64,000 bases of DNA from Orobanche coerulescens (Eukaryota; Streptophyta; Magnoliopsida; Lamiales; Orobanchaceae). The position numbers and the translations under genes are program-made. Location: the NCBI GenBank assembly GCA_033398695.1, contig CM065819.1:7861501-7925500 (forward strand), read 5' to 3'. The notes under the pieces were generated by a model that saw nothing but the letters and a program-made list of their open reading frames with translations, was not told where the DNA came from and searched no databases. Of the stretch, positions 49,125 through 59,300 are shown piece after piece. Each line of letters begins with the position of its first letter. Within the stretch, counting starts at the first letter, position 1.

Positions 49125-49562
49125 CTATAGCTTTCTCAGGTGCTCTGGAAGCTTCGTTGTGGTTTCTTTCTTCTTGCCTAGAAAGATTGTCAAGGCATAC
49201 TTGGAAAAGTCATCAATAATAACGAGACAGTATTTCTTACCCCCCAAACATACAAGGTCTACAGGACCGTAGAGGTCCATGTGTAGCATATCCAGAACCC
49301 TGTGGGTGGACATGTATGCTTTGTTTTTCAAGGTGGTTTTGACTTGTTTGCCTTTCTGACAGGGTCCACAAACGCTGTCTTTATGGAATGATACATCGGG
49401 CAATCCTCTAACCATTCCTTGTCTCGCGAGTTTGTTGATCATCTTGAAGTTGATATGAGACATCCTCTTGTGCCATAGCCAGCTTTGATCTGCAGTGCTT
49501 TTGGTAACAAAACAAGGAATAGTAGAGCTCGTAGGCTTCCAGTCAGCAATATACATATTACC
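49125..49562 (-). pseudogene. Integrase N-terminal half of the SIRE copia
   Basis: Carries the zinc-binding region (WLWHKRMSHINFKMINKLAR, then CGPCQKGKQ) and the first catalytic Asp (LHMDLYGPVDLV) followed by IIDDFSKYALTIF. The hAT-like element at 49563 interrupts the frame upstream; the frame is continuous with 50097 onward when that element and one TSD copy are left out. Confidence 0.87.
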
Positions 49563-50088
49563 TAGGACTGTTCAAAAATATCTGATATCCGATATCCGAT
49601 CCGAAATATTCGAAAATCCGAAGTTCCGGATATCTGAAAATTCGGATATTCAATAATTCGGATATCCGGAGTTCGGATATCCGGAACTTCGGATTCGGAT
49701 ATCGGATAGTACTTTTTAGGAAAATCGGATATTCGGATATCCGAAAAATCCGAAAAATCCTAAAAATTTTATTTTTTATACTTTAGATAATAGAATGTAT
49801 TCGGATATTCGGATATCCGATATCCATATCCAAAGTTTTTTTGGATATTCGGATATCCGATATCCAAATCCGAATATTTTTTCGAATATAAGGATATCCA
49901 GATATAATTTATATTTTTTCCAGATATTCGGATATCCGATATCCGTATCCAAAATTTTGGATATCCAAAAATCAGATATCCAAAATTTCCGATACGGATA
50001 TCGGATATCAAAATCTACTTTCGGAATTTTTGGATATCCGATTTTTTGGATATCCGAAACTCCGGATATTCAGTTTTGAAAACCCCTA
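49563..50088. mobile_element. hAT-type MITE-like element made of ATCCGATATCCGAA motifs
   Basis: Inserted in the SIRE pol with a perfect 8-bp TSD ATATTACC (49555-49562 and 50089-50096), the size made by hAT transposases. Ends are imperfect inverted repeats: TAGGACTGTTCAAAA at left, and TAGGGGTTTTCAAAA read in from the right. The body is almost wholly degenerate repeats of GGATATCCGAA and GATATCC, many self-complementary, with no ORF of its own. Confidence 0.85.
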
Positions 50089-50096
50089 ATATTACC

Positions 50097-50741
50097 TGAT
50101 CTGCTTCCTGTGAGGACGATTTCTTGGGTCTTGATGTCCTTCACCCTACAGTGGTCTACATAGAATTTAACCGAGAACTGTTTATCACAGAACTGGCTAA
50201 TACTAAGTAGATTGTACTACAAGCCTTCTACATAGGCTACACCGATGACTTTGAATTTTCCTACAAGTAGGGTTCCCTTCCCTCTTATTCTTCCTTTAGA
50301 CTTGTCACCGAAATGCATCTTTGGACTGCGACCTTCTACAGAATCTGACATCTTGCTGATATCTCTTGTCATGTGTCGAGAACATCCACTGTCAAAGTAC
50401 CAGATGTCCTTCTCTTCGATATCCTGTAAGCAAAGAACTTAAGTAGATTTAGGTCCCCTTTGATTGTTGGATCCATGTGAGTTAGTGCCTTTTGGTACCC
50501 AAATTTGTTTGACAGCAATTGGTTTGTTGTATGTTACTTTTGGTCTAGTCTTGTGATGTCTACGTGGGGTAGGTATGTAGTTGCTGTAACCTTGATTAAT
50601 ATGCATGTAAGTCTAGGATTATTATTACAGTATGACTGCTGTCTAGGCAGTGGATCCATTTTCTTCGCCCTTACAACTTGCCTTCTGGGTCTCTGGTTGG
50701 ATTCCCGGAGTTGTTGTTGATAGTGCGCGGTGACCTGCTTT
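50097..50741 (-). pseudogene. Protease region of the SIRE copia
   Basis: Minus strand around 50400-50330 reads WYFDSGCSRHMTRDI, the copia protease active site (Asp-Ser-Gly), followed by KMHFGDKSKGRIRGKG. Stops occur upstream and downstream. Confidence 0.82.
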
Positions 50742-52077
50742 CTAGATGGATTTTTGCTGTCTATTATAAGAACTGGATGGCGGAATCGCAACCTTCGTTG
50801 TGTGAAGGGCAGCTGTATCCTTTACGGGACTTGGGATTTCTTTAGGAACATGAATGGGTTCCACACCCCTGAAAAACATCGTGCTAGTTTTTTCCTTATG
50901 GGAGAATGGGTCATATCCTAAGCCACGTTTATCGTGGGCACGTTGCCCAGTGCTTAGAATTTCTTCCATTGGTCTAGAGGATTTCTCAAATGATTTCAGG
51001 GTGGTCTCTAATTCTCCTTCTCGCTTCTCGAGAGTTTTTACCTTGGCTTCGACTAAAGCAACATTGTTTGTCTTGCTCTCATTATGAGACTTAGTTTCAT
51101 TTTGATTGTTTGCAAGTTGATTGCTTTTCATGAGTTTTTCAAAGGTGACTTTGCTGTTTTCGCAATCAATAGACATATTTTCATAGTTATTCTTCAGCAA
51201 GTCATTTTCATCTTTCAGCTCTAAGTTTGAAATTTCGAGTTTTATGTTTTCTCGTTTTAAGTCTCATGGGATTTTTGAATGTTTTTGAATTCATTCATCA
51301 TATTTTCAAAAGTTTACGATGCATTTACAGGAATAGTTGAATTTGTACTCACTTCATCATCGCTGTCCTCATCATCATGTATTTCTTTAGCCATAAAGCA
51401 CATATATGCTTTATCCTCGATCTCATCATCGGAGGAGTCAGTCTCAGTGATTGCATGAATGCACTCCTTGGTCTTGTTCGACACGAGCGAGGCTCTGATT
51501 CACCAACCAGGGCCTTGATCTTGTTTTTCCAGACACGTCATCTTTCATCATTTTCCTGTTGCTCGGCTTCTGGTAACTTTGGCACTTTCGGATGTGGTAA
51601 CTTATTTGCATAATGTCATGGTTTCCTACAGTTATAGCATAAGTTAGAATCACCAGAGGAAGGAGATTCAGAACTTACCCTGTGAAGAGACTTAGGCCTG
51701 TAGGGAGACTTTCCACACTGTTCGATAAACTTTTTGAACTTGTGCATTAGCAGGGCCATTTCATCTTGCGATAGGATGTCATCATCGCTGTCTGCAGTCT
51801 TGTGTGTGGATTTGGATGTGTTGGGTGTAGAGATGTCTCCTGTCAGATACAGCAGCCAGTACTTTAGTCTTGGCAGGTGACTCTTCGGTCTTTTCTCTCC
51901 TGTCAATATCATACTCAAAAGCTTTGAGGTCAGAGAAGAGGTCAAAAATATAAATATCGTTAAGATTACAGGATACACACATAACTATAGTCTTAATATC
52001 CCATCTTGTAGGGAGTGGTCTAAAGATTTATAAATTTTCCTACTTTTGGGTATACATTTTACCCAATGCTTCAAGTT
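50742..52077 (-). pseudogene. Gag C-terminal part of the SIRE copia
   Basis: From 52077 the gag frame continues with two early stops (about 52050-52030) and TRWDIKTIVM. It then has an acidic Ser/Asp stretch and the zinc knuckle CYNCRKP-stop-HYANKL (about 51635-51590), whose last Cys is Leu. A coiled-coil-like segment follows (51200-50742: ALVEAKVKTLEKREGELETT), then RGLGYDPF, common at the gag-pol junction of SIRE elements. Confidence 0.75.
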
Positions 52078-52508
52078 TAGGGCTGGGAAAAATACCGAAA
52101 ATATCGAAATACCGAAAATATCGAAATACCGAAAATATCGTACCGAAAAATATCAAAAATATCAAAATTTTCGGTATATCAATTTTTTTGGTACGGTATG
52201 ATACCGTTACCAGTATTTTCGGTACGGTAATGGCATGAGTTTTTGGATTTTTTGGTATACCGAGGTATAATGAAAATTTTCTGTATTAGAATTCTTTCCC
52301 GATATATACCGAAATATTATCGATATATCGAAATTTTTCGGCACACCAAGATGTATACCGTAGAAGTTTCGGTATACCGAAAATTAACGGTATACCGACT
52401 AATTTCGGTATACCGATATTTTGGCATGATAATGGTATTATAACGATATGATTTTTGTCATACCAAAAATTTTGGTACGGTATACGATACTGTACCGAAC
52501 CACCCCTA
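52078..52508. mobile_element. hAT-type MITE-like element made of ATACCGAAA motifs
   Basis: Inserted in the SIRE gag with a perfect 8-bp TSD TTCAAGTT (52070-52077 and 52509-52516). Left end TAGGGCTGG; right end read inward TAGGGGTGG. The body is degenerate TACCGAAAATATCGAAATACC and its complement, so the single strand can fold on itself. No ORF. Confidence 0.85.
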
Positions 52509-52516
52509 TTCAAGTT

Positions 52517-52808
52517 CACCGACAATGCCAGTGAATCTGAGGTCAAGCTCCTCAAGCGTTTCGGAAGATTTCATTTCAAAAAATTCAAAATGTTGAGTAA
52601 GTTTAGAAATTTTATTTTCTTTTGAGAACTCAGTACCCTCGCAAATTTGCTTGAGTTTCTCCCAGATTTCCTTAGCTGTCTTACAAATCTTTACCTTTGA
52701 GAATGTGCCTTTGTCGAGAGTGACAAACAGCGGATTCTTAGCAACATTGTCGAGGTTTGCACGCTTGCGATCGTCCGTTGTCCATTGCTCGTGCTCCTTC
52801 TCGAGCAT
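52517..52808 (-). pseudogene. Gag N-terminal part of the SIRE copia
   Basis: Reads NPLFVTLDKGTFSKVKICKT, AKEIWEKLKQICEGTEFSKE and FEMKSSETLEELDLRFTGIV, the standard copia gag (UBN2-type) core. The start of gag before 52808 is decayed (remnants of PWMTNI and GYWRIRME types appear to 53000). Confidence 0.85.
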
Positions 52809-53099
52809 TTCAGCGCGAGGCTATCCTTATATCTTTGGGGCAGGATTGACCGTCATTATCTTTATTGGACCTTCCTGGATGACGAATATCATTTCCTCGT
52901 GCATGGATGCAAGATGAGCCTCCATCCTAATCCTCCAGTAATCAAACTCGTTAATGGAAAACATAGAAAATTTGTTTATCATAGATGTATCCATTTAAGA
53001 AATAGAAAAGATGATGAAAATGTGATACAATTTTCAAAAGATACTGATTTGTGGATCTGATTCAGTTAAAAATTGACTGATTCTTTTTAGAGTCGACCT

Positions 53100-53110
53100 C
53101 TCTGATACCA
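53100..53110 (-). other. Primer-binding site of the SIRE copia
   Basis: Minus-strand TGGTATCAGAG, 2 bp after the LTR end CCAACA. Confidence 0.88.
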
Positions 53111-54157
53111 CTTGTTGGCCACATAGTATACAGTAAACAACTTAGAAGATAAAAATACAATAAGCTGTATGATTTTCGAAGTTAATTGTGACAGACGTCT
53201 GTTAAGTGAGTTGCTGTAAATACAACAACTGGGTGTTCTCCTGTTTGCTTGATACGTACAGGGTTTTACAATAAATACTAATAAATCGCAGTAGAATGAA
53301 AACAGTAAAGACTGAAAGTAAATAATACACAGTTTAAAGTGGTTCGAGGTAAAGCCCTCTACGTCCACTGGTCCTCCAGATAGGAGTAAAGAGTTTCTTA
53401 AAATCATCGCGTACACAACTACATGACTTTAACTAAACCTCTCTTTGTACCGTTCACACAGATTGATGCAGGGACTGTAGCTTTCACCGCTCATACAAAT
53501 TGGCTTCAAGCTCTTTCGACTTGCTTCTTCTCACACATATCAGATCTTCATCTTCAATGCTATTCTTCCCACACATATTGGAATATGAAAGGATCCTTAT
53601 TCCATACAGGGCTAATGATAATCTCAACGGTAACGGTAGAATAATTCCAAACAGTAGCTAGATCTTTGATGAACGTTCGCTATATGCTGTGCTGTTTACA
53701 TTGAGGGCTTAGTATATTTCTTCGCTTGAATATTGATGTATGCTCACAAACTATGTTGCTCTCATATAGATAGATTGTCAGAGTATGCGTGAGAATGAAA
53801 TAATACTAGTATATGAAGTTCTCTTGCTTGGGGATATTTATAACCTTGGAAGTATATTCGTTATAAATGTAGTCATTGCTGGTTGGTGAGATGTTGACGT
53901 CTCTAATTGGCAGTGTAATATCCGCATTTTTCTTTCCTTTGAATTTTTATTTTCGATGTATTTTTCGGTCATAGAGACCCTCGTGTATCTTTCAGTGTAT
54001 CTTTCCCGTCATCTATTGATCTGATTCTCGTTATTGTTGTGCGGAACCGCTGTTTCGGGGTTGCCGTGGATCCATCCTATGTTTTGATGTGTCTTGAGAT
54101 GTTCCGTTTGATGTTTTGTCCATATTCCGGTGTTTTGGACCGTTTATATTCGGTATC

Positions 54158-54690
54158 TAGCGCATGCTAAATTTTCTGCATAGCGCACGCTAGAGGTTCC
54201 TTAGTAGCGCACGCTATGTTTACTTCGTAGCGCGCACTAGCGAGTTAGCCCTAGGAGTAGCAGTTCTGTTCCCAGCCCTCTGGACTATCGGATTAGCGCA
54301 CGCTACTTTGTCTAGCGCACGCTAATGTCGGGAGACTAGCGCACGTTAAGTTATTCGTTAGCGCGCGCTAGCATGACTGTCCAGTGCTGGACAGTTTACT
54401 ACTGAAATCGGTCAGGTGCCAGGTAGCGCACACTACGTTTGTACGATAGCGCACGCTAAGGGTTCAGGTGAGTTCTGGACAGTTTGCCACTGGACTCGAC
54501 TGATGCCCAGGTAGCGCACGCTATTGGTCAATAGCGCGCGCTACCGATAGGTTATTAGCGCATGCTACATTTGGAGTAGCGCACGCTAACGGCCAGAAAT
54601 CTGGCTACTGGACTGGGACGCTAACTGTATGGAATAGAATTTTATCCTGCTAGCGCACGCTAACCTTGAGGAGTTAGCGCGCGCTAACAC
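54158..54690 (+). promoter_or_regulatory. Palindrome array TAGCGCRCGCTA, Del 5' LTR
   Basis: More than a dozen units of TAGCGCACGCTA or TAGCGCGCGCTA (for example near 54165, 54191, 54212, 54296, 54530 and 54650), spaced about 20-40 bp. Variants are mostly CpG to TpG (TAGCGCATGCTA). Confidence 0.8.
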
Positions 54691-54715
54691 TCCCTGGCTA
54701 TATAAACCAGGGAGT
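54691..54715 (+). promoter_or_regulatory. TATA box inside a perfect inverted repeat, Del 5' LTR
   Basis: CTCCCTGG and CCAGGGAG form a perfect 8-bp stem with CTATATAAA as the loop (about 54690-54714). The 3' LTR has the same at 61816-61840. Confidence 0.75.
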
Positions 54716-55250
54716 TGACCGAGATAATTATAATTTCTCATTTCTTCCTCCTCTCCACAGCCAAGGCGATTCCGGGCGATTTTCTTGGCGATTTCTTCCT
54801 CCAATCATCTCATCCAACATCTTTCTTGAGTTCTTGGTGTATTATAACAACATCAGCACGAATCTTTCATCCTAATCCAAGGTAAATCTCTTAGAACCCT
54901 ACTTTTGGATAAATTGGGGGTTTTGGGATTTTCTTCCGATTCGTTCCGTTTTGTTGGTGGATTCATGATGAATATGATTAAACTTGTCAATATCATTAGT
55001 TTTCCTACAAATTCATGGTATATTTTCATGGTTTTGCGGAATCGAGAGGGTTTGGTTGTGGTCCGCCCTCGTTGTTATTTTTGGTACGAATATACATGAA
55101 ACGTAGGCGGGTTTTCGGGTGTATTCCATTTCCGTATTCGTCTAGAGTTGGTTGTAATTATGTTCTTCGAATCGTTAGGTTCGGTTCCGTTGATTCCTAG
55201 CGTTCGTCGGTAATTATCCTTTCCGTTCGTTGCGTCATCAATTATTCAAG

Positions 55251-55726
55251 GCAAGTATTTTTGGAAACCTTTATGCTTAACGTGGAATGGTAATGTATTT
55301 TGTATGTGATTTGCTCACCTCGGGTTGGTCCGACGGGATCACGGAGGGAATCCAAAGGGTTGAGTCCTGGATTCATGAGTTTGTTTAGTTAGCCAGTTCG
55401 AGAGGGTCCTTAGAGGCCTCGGGCGGGATCTATGATATTACTCTGTTCCCAAGGCGATGCATGTGCGTGTTTTGTTTTATGATATGGCCAGCTCGGGAGG
55501 GTCCTTAGAGGCCTCGGGCGGGATCAATGATATTACTCTGTTCCCAAGGCAAATTGTTTGACTGTTTGTTTTCGGAAAAGACATGTCTGGTTTTGGTTTT
55601 TGAAATGATATTGGTGCATGTACTATGAAATGTGTAAGCGATTGGTTTGCCTTGATTACTTGTACTACCGTAATTGCTAACCCCTTTGGGGACCCGTTTT
55701 GGGGAAATTCTTGTTATGGATTTCAG
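55251..55726 (+). other. Candidate GC-AG leader intron, Del 5' LTR
   Basis: Donor TTCAAG/GCAAGTATT and acceptor TATGGATTTCAG/GTTATG. The donor is one of the GGCAAGT sites shared with the other gypsy families. Confidence 0.4.
55392..55554 (+). repeat. Two-copy ~95-bp repeat in the Del leader
   Basis: Units at 55392 and 55487 share GAGGGTCCTTAGAGGCCTCG-like sequence. The same pair is at about 62518-62680. Confidence 0.88.
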
Positions 55727-56108
55727 GTTATGATTATCCGGACGAGCGAGCACCGGACGATGCGAGGATGTTGGCCGAGTCGTTGACATGTGCATTTGGG
55801 TCTTCTTATTTCCTTTGTCTATTTCGATATGGTTGTTCCCACGATTATAAACTTATAGATTGTACTCGCGATTTAGGCTTTTCATTACAAACTCCGTATT
55901 GTATTACTTTAAATTGTTACATTTTCGGATGATGCTTATTTCGCCGGTTGCTCCGGGCGTATCTTTATATGTCATATCATTTAAATGTGTGTCCTCGCTA
56001 ACTGAGATGATTAGTCGAGTGGTGTTTTCTTGTTGTAGCCTGGTGGGTCCCATGTAGGGGTCCACGGCGCTGTAACATACTCCGAATATCTCGGGGTGTT
56101 ACAGAAAA

Positions 56109-56120
56109 TGGTATCAGAGC
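56109..56120 (+). other. Primer-binding site of Del
   Basis: TGGTATCAGAGC, a perfect initiator tRNA-Met match, 5 bp after the LTR end. Confidence 0.95.
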
Positions 56121-56369
56121 TCTAGGTTTATGAATACCTAGGCTTGTCGGTTATTTGGGTCTAGTCGTGTTTTGTTTTGCACATTGTCACACCGGTGCCA
56201 GCATCTCAGTACTTCCAGTGTTCGTAATTTTCCTTACTCGATTCTTTACTTTCTCGTGTTGTATTCCATTTCTTGAAATGTGGTTATTCTCCCTCTTTTG
56301 CTTGTCATCGTAGTTTCTTTTCCTCCCTTACTCATCCTCGATATACTCGTGTTATCTCTTAACACCAGT

Positions 56370-59300
56370 ATGGATGCTGGAGGAAACCGTGGTCGTGGTC
56401 GTGGTCGTGGTCGTGGACGCGGCCGAGGATGTGGGGCAGCCGGTGGGGCGGCCACATCGCATTCTTCGGGAGCCGGCAGTACCGGTGACCGTCACAGTCA
56501 TGCTTCTTCTCAGGAGCGCGCCGATCTTGGTATTACGGCTGTTATGCAGCAAATGGTTAACCAAATGGCGGCGATAGCTCAAGTTGTTCAAAACCCCGAT
56601 CAGGCCCATTTAAATCGGGGCGGAGCAGACCGTTGGCTCCAAGATGTCATCAAGATGCATCCTCCTCAATTTTCGGGAGCGTCAAACCCGATCGGCTGGG
56701 AGGGGTGGATCAAGGAGATATCTAAAGTCTTCACTGCTACCAACTGTCCCAAGGACCGTAAGGTCCCTATTGCCCAGTACTTCCTCACTGGGGACGCTAC
56801 GGATTGGTTGGAGGCCGTTGGGCCCAAAGGCCATGTTGCTTCGTGGGCCGAATTTCAGGAATTGATGGAGACCGAATATTGCCCGTGGCCGTTCAGACAG
56901 GCTCGAGTACATGCTTTCTATGATGCTCAACCACGGGACATCCCCGTATCTCAAGCTATTGCTGATTTTAACAAGGAGTTGAGTTATGTGAAGACCCATG
57001 TTGTCGAAGAGAGCGACAAAATTTTCTATTTTTCCAGACGGATGAAGTTGTCGATTCGGGACTATATGTCGGGGCTCGTCTGTACTACCTTGAAGGATTA
57101 TCAGAGTAGGGCCCTTGCTTACGATATGTCTGTGACAGCGAGTGAGGCGGCCCGCGAGAGCAAGAAACAGAAGTCGGTCAGAAATTTTTCTGGTCCCAAG
57201 AGTGGAGGCCAGCAAAAATCTCAGGCTACAAACATTTCTACGGGTGGTTCGGCTCGTTTCTCTGGGAGCTTTCGGGGTGCCGCCGGAACCTCCGTTCGTG
57301 AACCCACATGCTTTAACTGCGGTGTGCAGGGCCATAGGAACCGACAGTGTCCTCGTTCGAAGTTCACTTGTCATACTTGTGGTGAGTTGGGCCACAAGGC
57401 CCTCTTTTGGGATCAGATCAGACAGCATCGCGGCGCCCGTTCTTCTCACCCAGCACCTATGGAGCCGAGTGTGAACCAGGGCTCATTTGCTCCGCCGCCT
57501 CCACCGAGTGCCGGCCGAGGTAGGGGTCGGGGTCAGCCCGCTAGGGGAGGAGCTTCCAGTGTCGGCTCTGCCCAACCGCGTATTTATGAGATGAGGAGGG
57601 CCGATGACCCAGCGGCCACTCTGGCGACAGGTACCGTTCATATCCTTTCCCATCCTATCGGTGTGCTTTTTGATTCGGGTGCTACGCATTCATTCATTTC
57701 TCTAGAGCGTGTACGCCGTTTGAGTCTCGACTGCTTGTCACCTTGCGAGCCTTTCGTCGTTAAACTTCCTAGCGGTGATAGAATTTTCGGTGATCGAGAG
57801 GTCCGAGACTGCTCTGTGTTTATTTGTGAGAGAGCTTGGCTCTCTAATCTTATTGTCGTTAATATTGAGGGTGAGGATTTGATTCTCGGGGATGATTGGC
57901 TCGAGCGGCATGGCGCAATCATGAACTACCGCACGAGAATCACCACTGTGTTAGCCGAGGATGGCACCGAACACTCTTTCGCAGGGCGAAAGAGGGGAAA
58001 CCAGAAGTTCGTTATTAATGCCTTGAAGGCGATGAGTCTCCTGCGAAAGGGGTGTACTGGTTATTGGTGCTATGCCTTGAAGGCGGAGAGTGGTGGAGTC
58101 GAGCTTTCGTCGATTCCAGTCGTTAGCGAATTTCCTGAAGTATTTCCTGACAAGTTGCCGGGATTGCCACCGGACCGCGAGATCGAGTTTGTTATAGAGT
58201 TAGAGCCGGGCGTGACTCCGATTTCGAAGGCGTCGTATCGCATGGCACCTTCAGAGATGTCAGAGTTGAAGAAGCAGTTGAGTGAGCTTCTTGAGTCGGG
58301 GTATGTTCGACCGAGCGCCTCGCCTTGGGGCGCACCGGTCCTGTTTGTGCGGAAGAAAGATGGTTCACTACGTTTGTGTATCGACTATTGCGAACTAAAC
58401 AAGGTGACCATCAAGAACAAGTATCCTTTGCCGAGAATTGATGACTTGTTCGATCAGTTGCAGGGAGTTGCGGTATTCTCGAAGATTGATTTGAAATTGG
58501 GGTACTATCAGCTTCGAGTGAGGGAGTCCGACGTGCCGAAAACAGCTTTTCGGACGAGATACGGACATTATGAGTTCGTAGTTATGCCTTTCGGGTTAAC
58601 TAATGCGCTGGCGGTGTTCATGCAGTTGATGAACAAAGTCTTTATCGAGTATTTGGATAAGTGTGTCGTCGTCTTCATTGACGATATTCTTATTTATTCG
58701 AGGAACGAGGAGGAGCATGCCCATCATTTGCGAGTAGTGTTAGACATTTTGAGGACCGAGCAACTCTATGCGAAGTTCTCGAAATGTGAGTTCTGGCTGA
58801 AGGAAGTGATGTTCTTAGGACACGTGATTTCAGCCGAGGGGGTTCGTGTGGATCCGCAGAAGATCGAGGCAGTGTTGGATTGGGCACCGCCCAAGAATGT
58901 GAAGGAGCTCCGTAGTTTCTTGGGTTTGGCTGGCTACTATCGTAGGTTCGTCGAGGGTTTCTCGAAACTAGCTCGGCCACTTATGCAGTTGCTCCAGAAA
59001 TCCGAGAAATTCATCTGGAATGACGAGAGACAGTCGAGTTTCGAGGAACTGAAGAGGCGTTTGACCTCAACCCCGGTTTTGGCGTTGCCATGTGGTAACG
59101 AGGGTTTTGCCGTTTACAGTGATGCTTTGGGTCAGGGTCTTGGGTGCGTATTGATGCAGCACGGAAAGACCATTGCTTATGCATCGAGACAGTTGAGGCC
59201 GTATGACCTTAACTACCCTACTCATGATTTGGAGTTAGCGGCAGTTGTTTTTGCGCTCAAGATCTGGCGTCACTACCTTTTCGGCTCTACATGTCAGATT

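Larger units (their letters stand above)
53914..56103 (+). repeat. 5' LTR of Del (2190 bp)
   Basis: Starts TGTAATATCCGCATTTTTC, ends CTCGGGGTGTTACA. Order: palindrome array (54158-54690), TATA in a hairpin (54691-54715), GT donor candidate (54882), GC donor candidate (55251), two-copy repeat (55392-55554), acceptor candidate (55726). It has an ~11-bp tandem duplication near 53990 that the 3' LTR lacks. Confidence 0.93.

Noticed and set aside
56109..56120. tRNA gene fragment
   Set aside because: It matches only the 3' end of initiator tRNA-Met and lies exactly after an LTR, so it is a primer-binding site.
56682..57449. 255-codon minus-strand frame opposite Del gag
   Set aside because: A shadow of the gag frame; gag on the plus strand has recognisable motifs and the minus frame has none.
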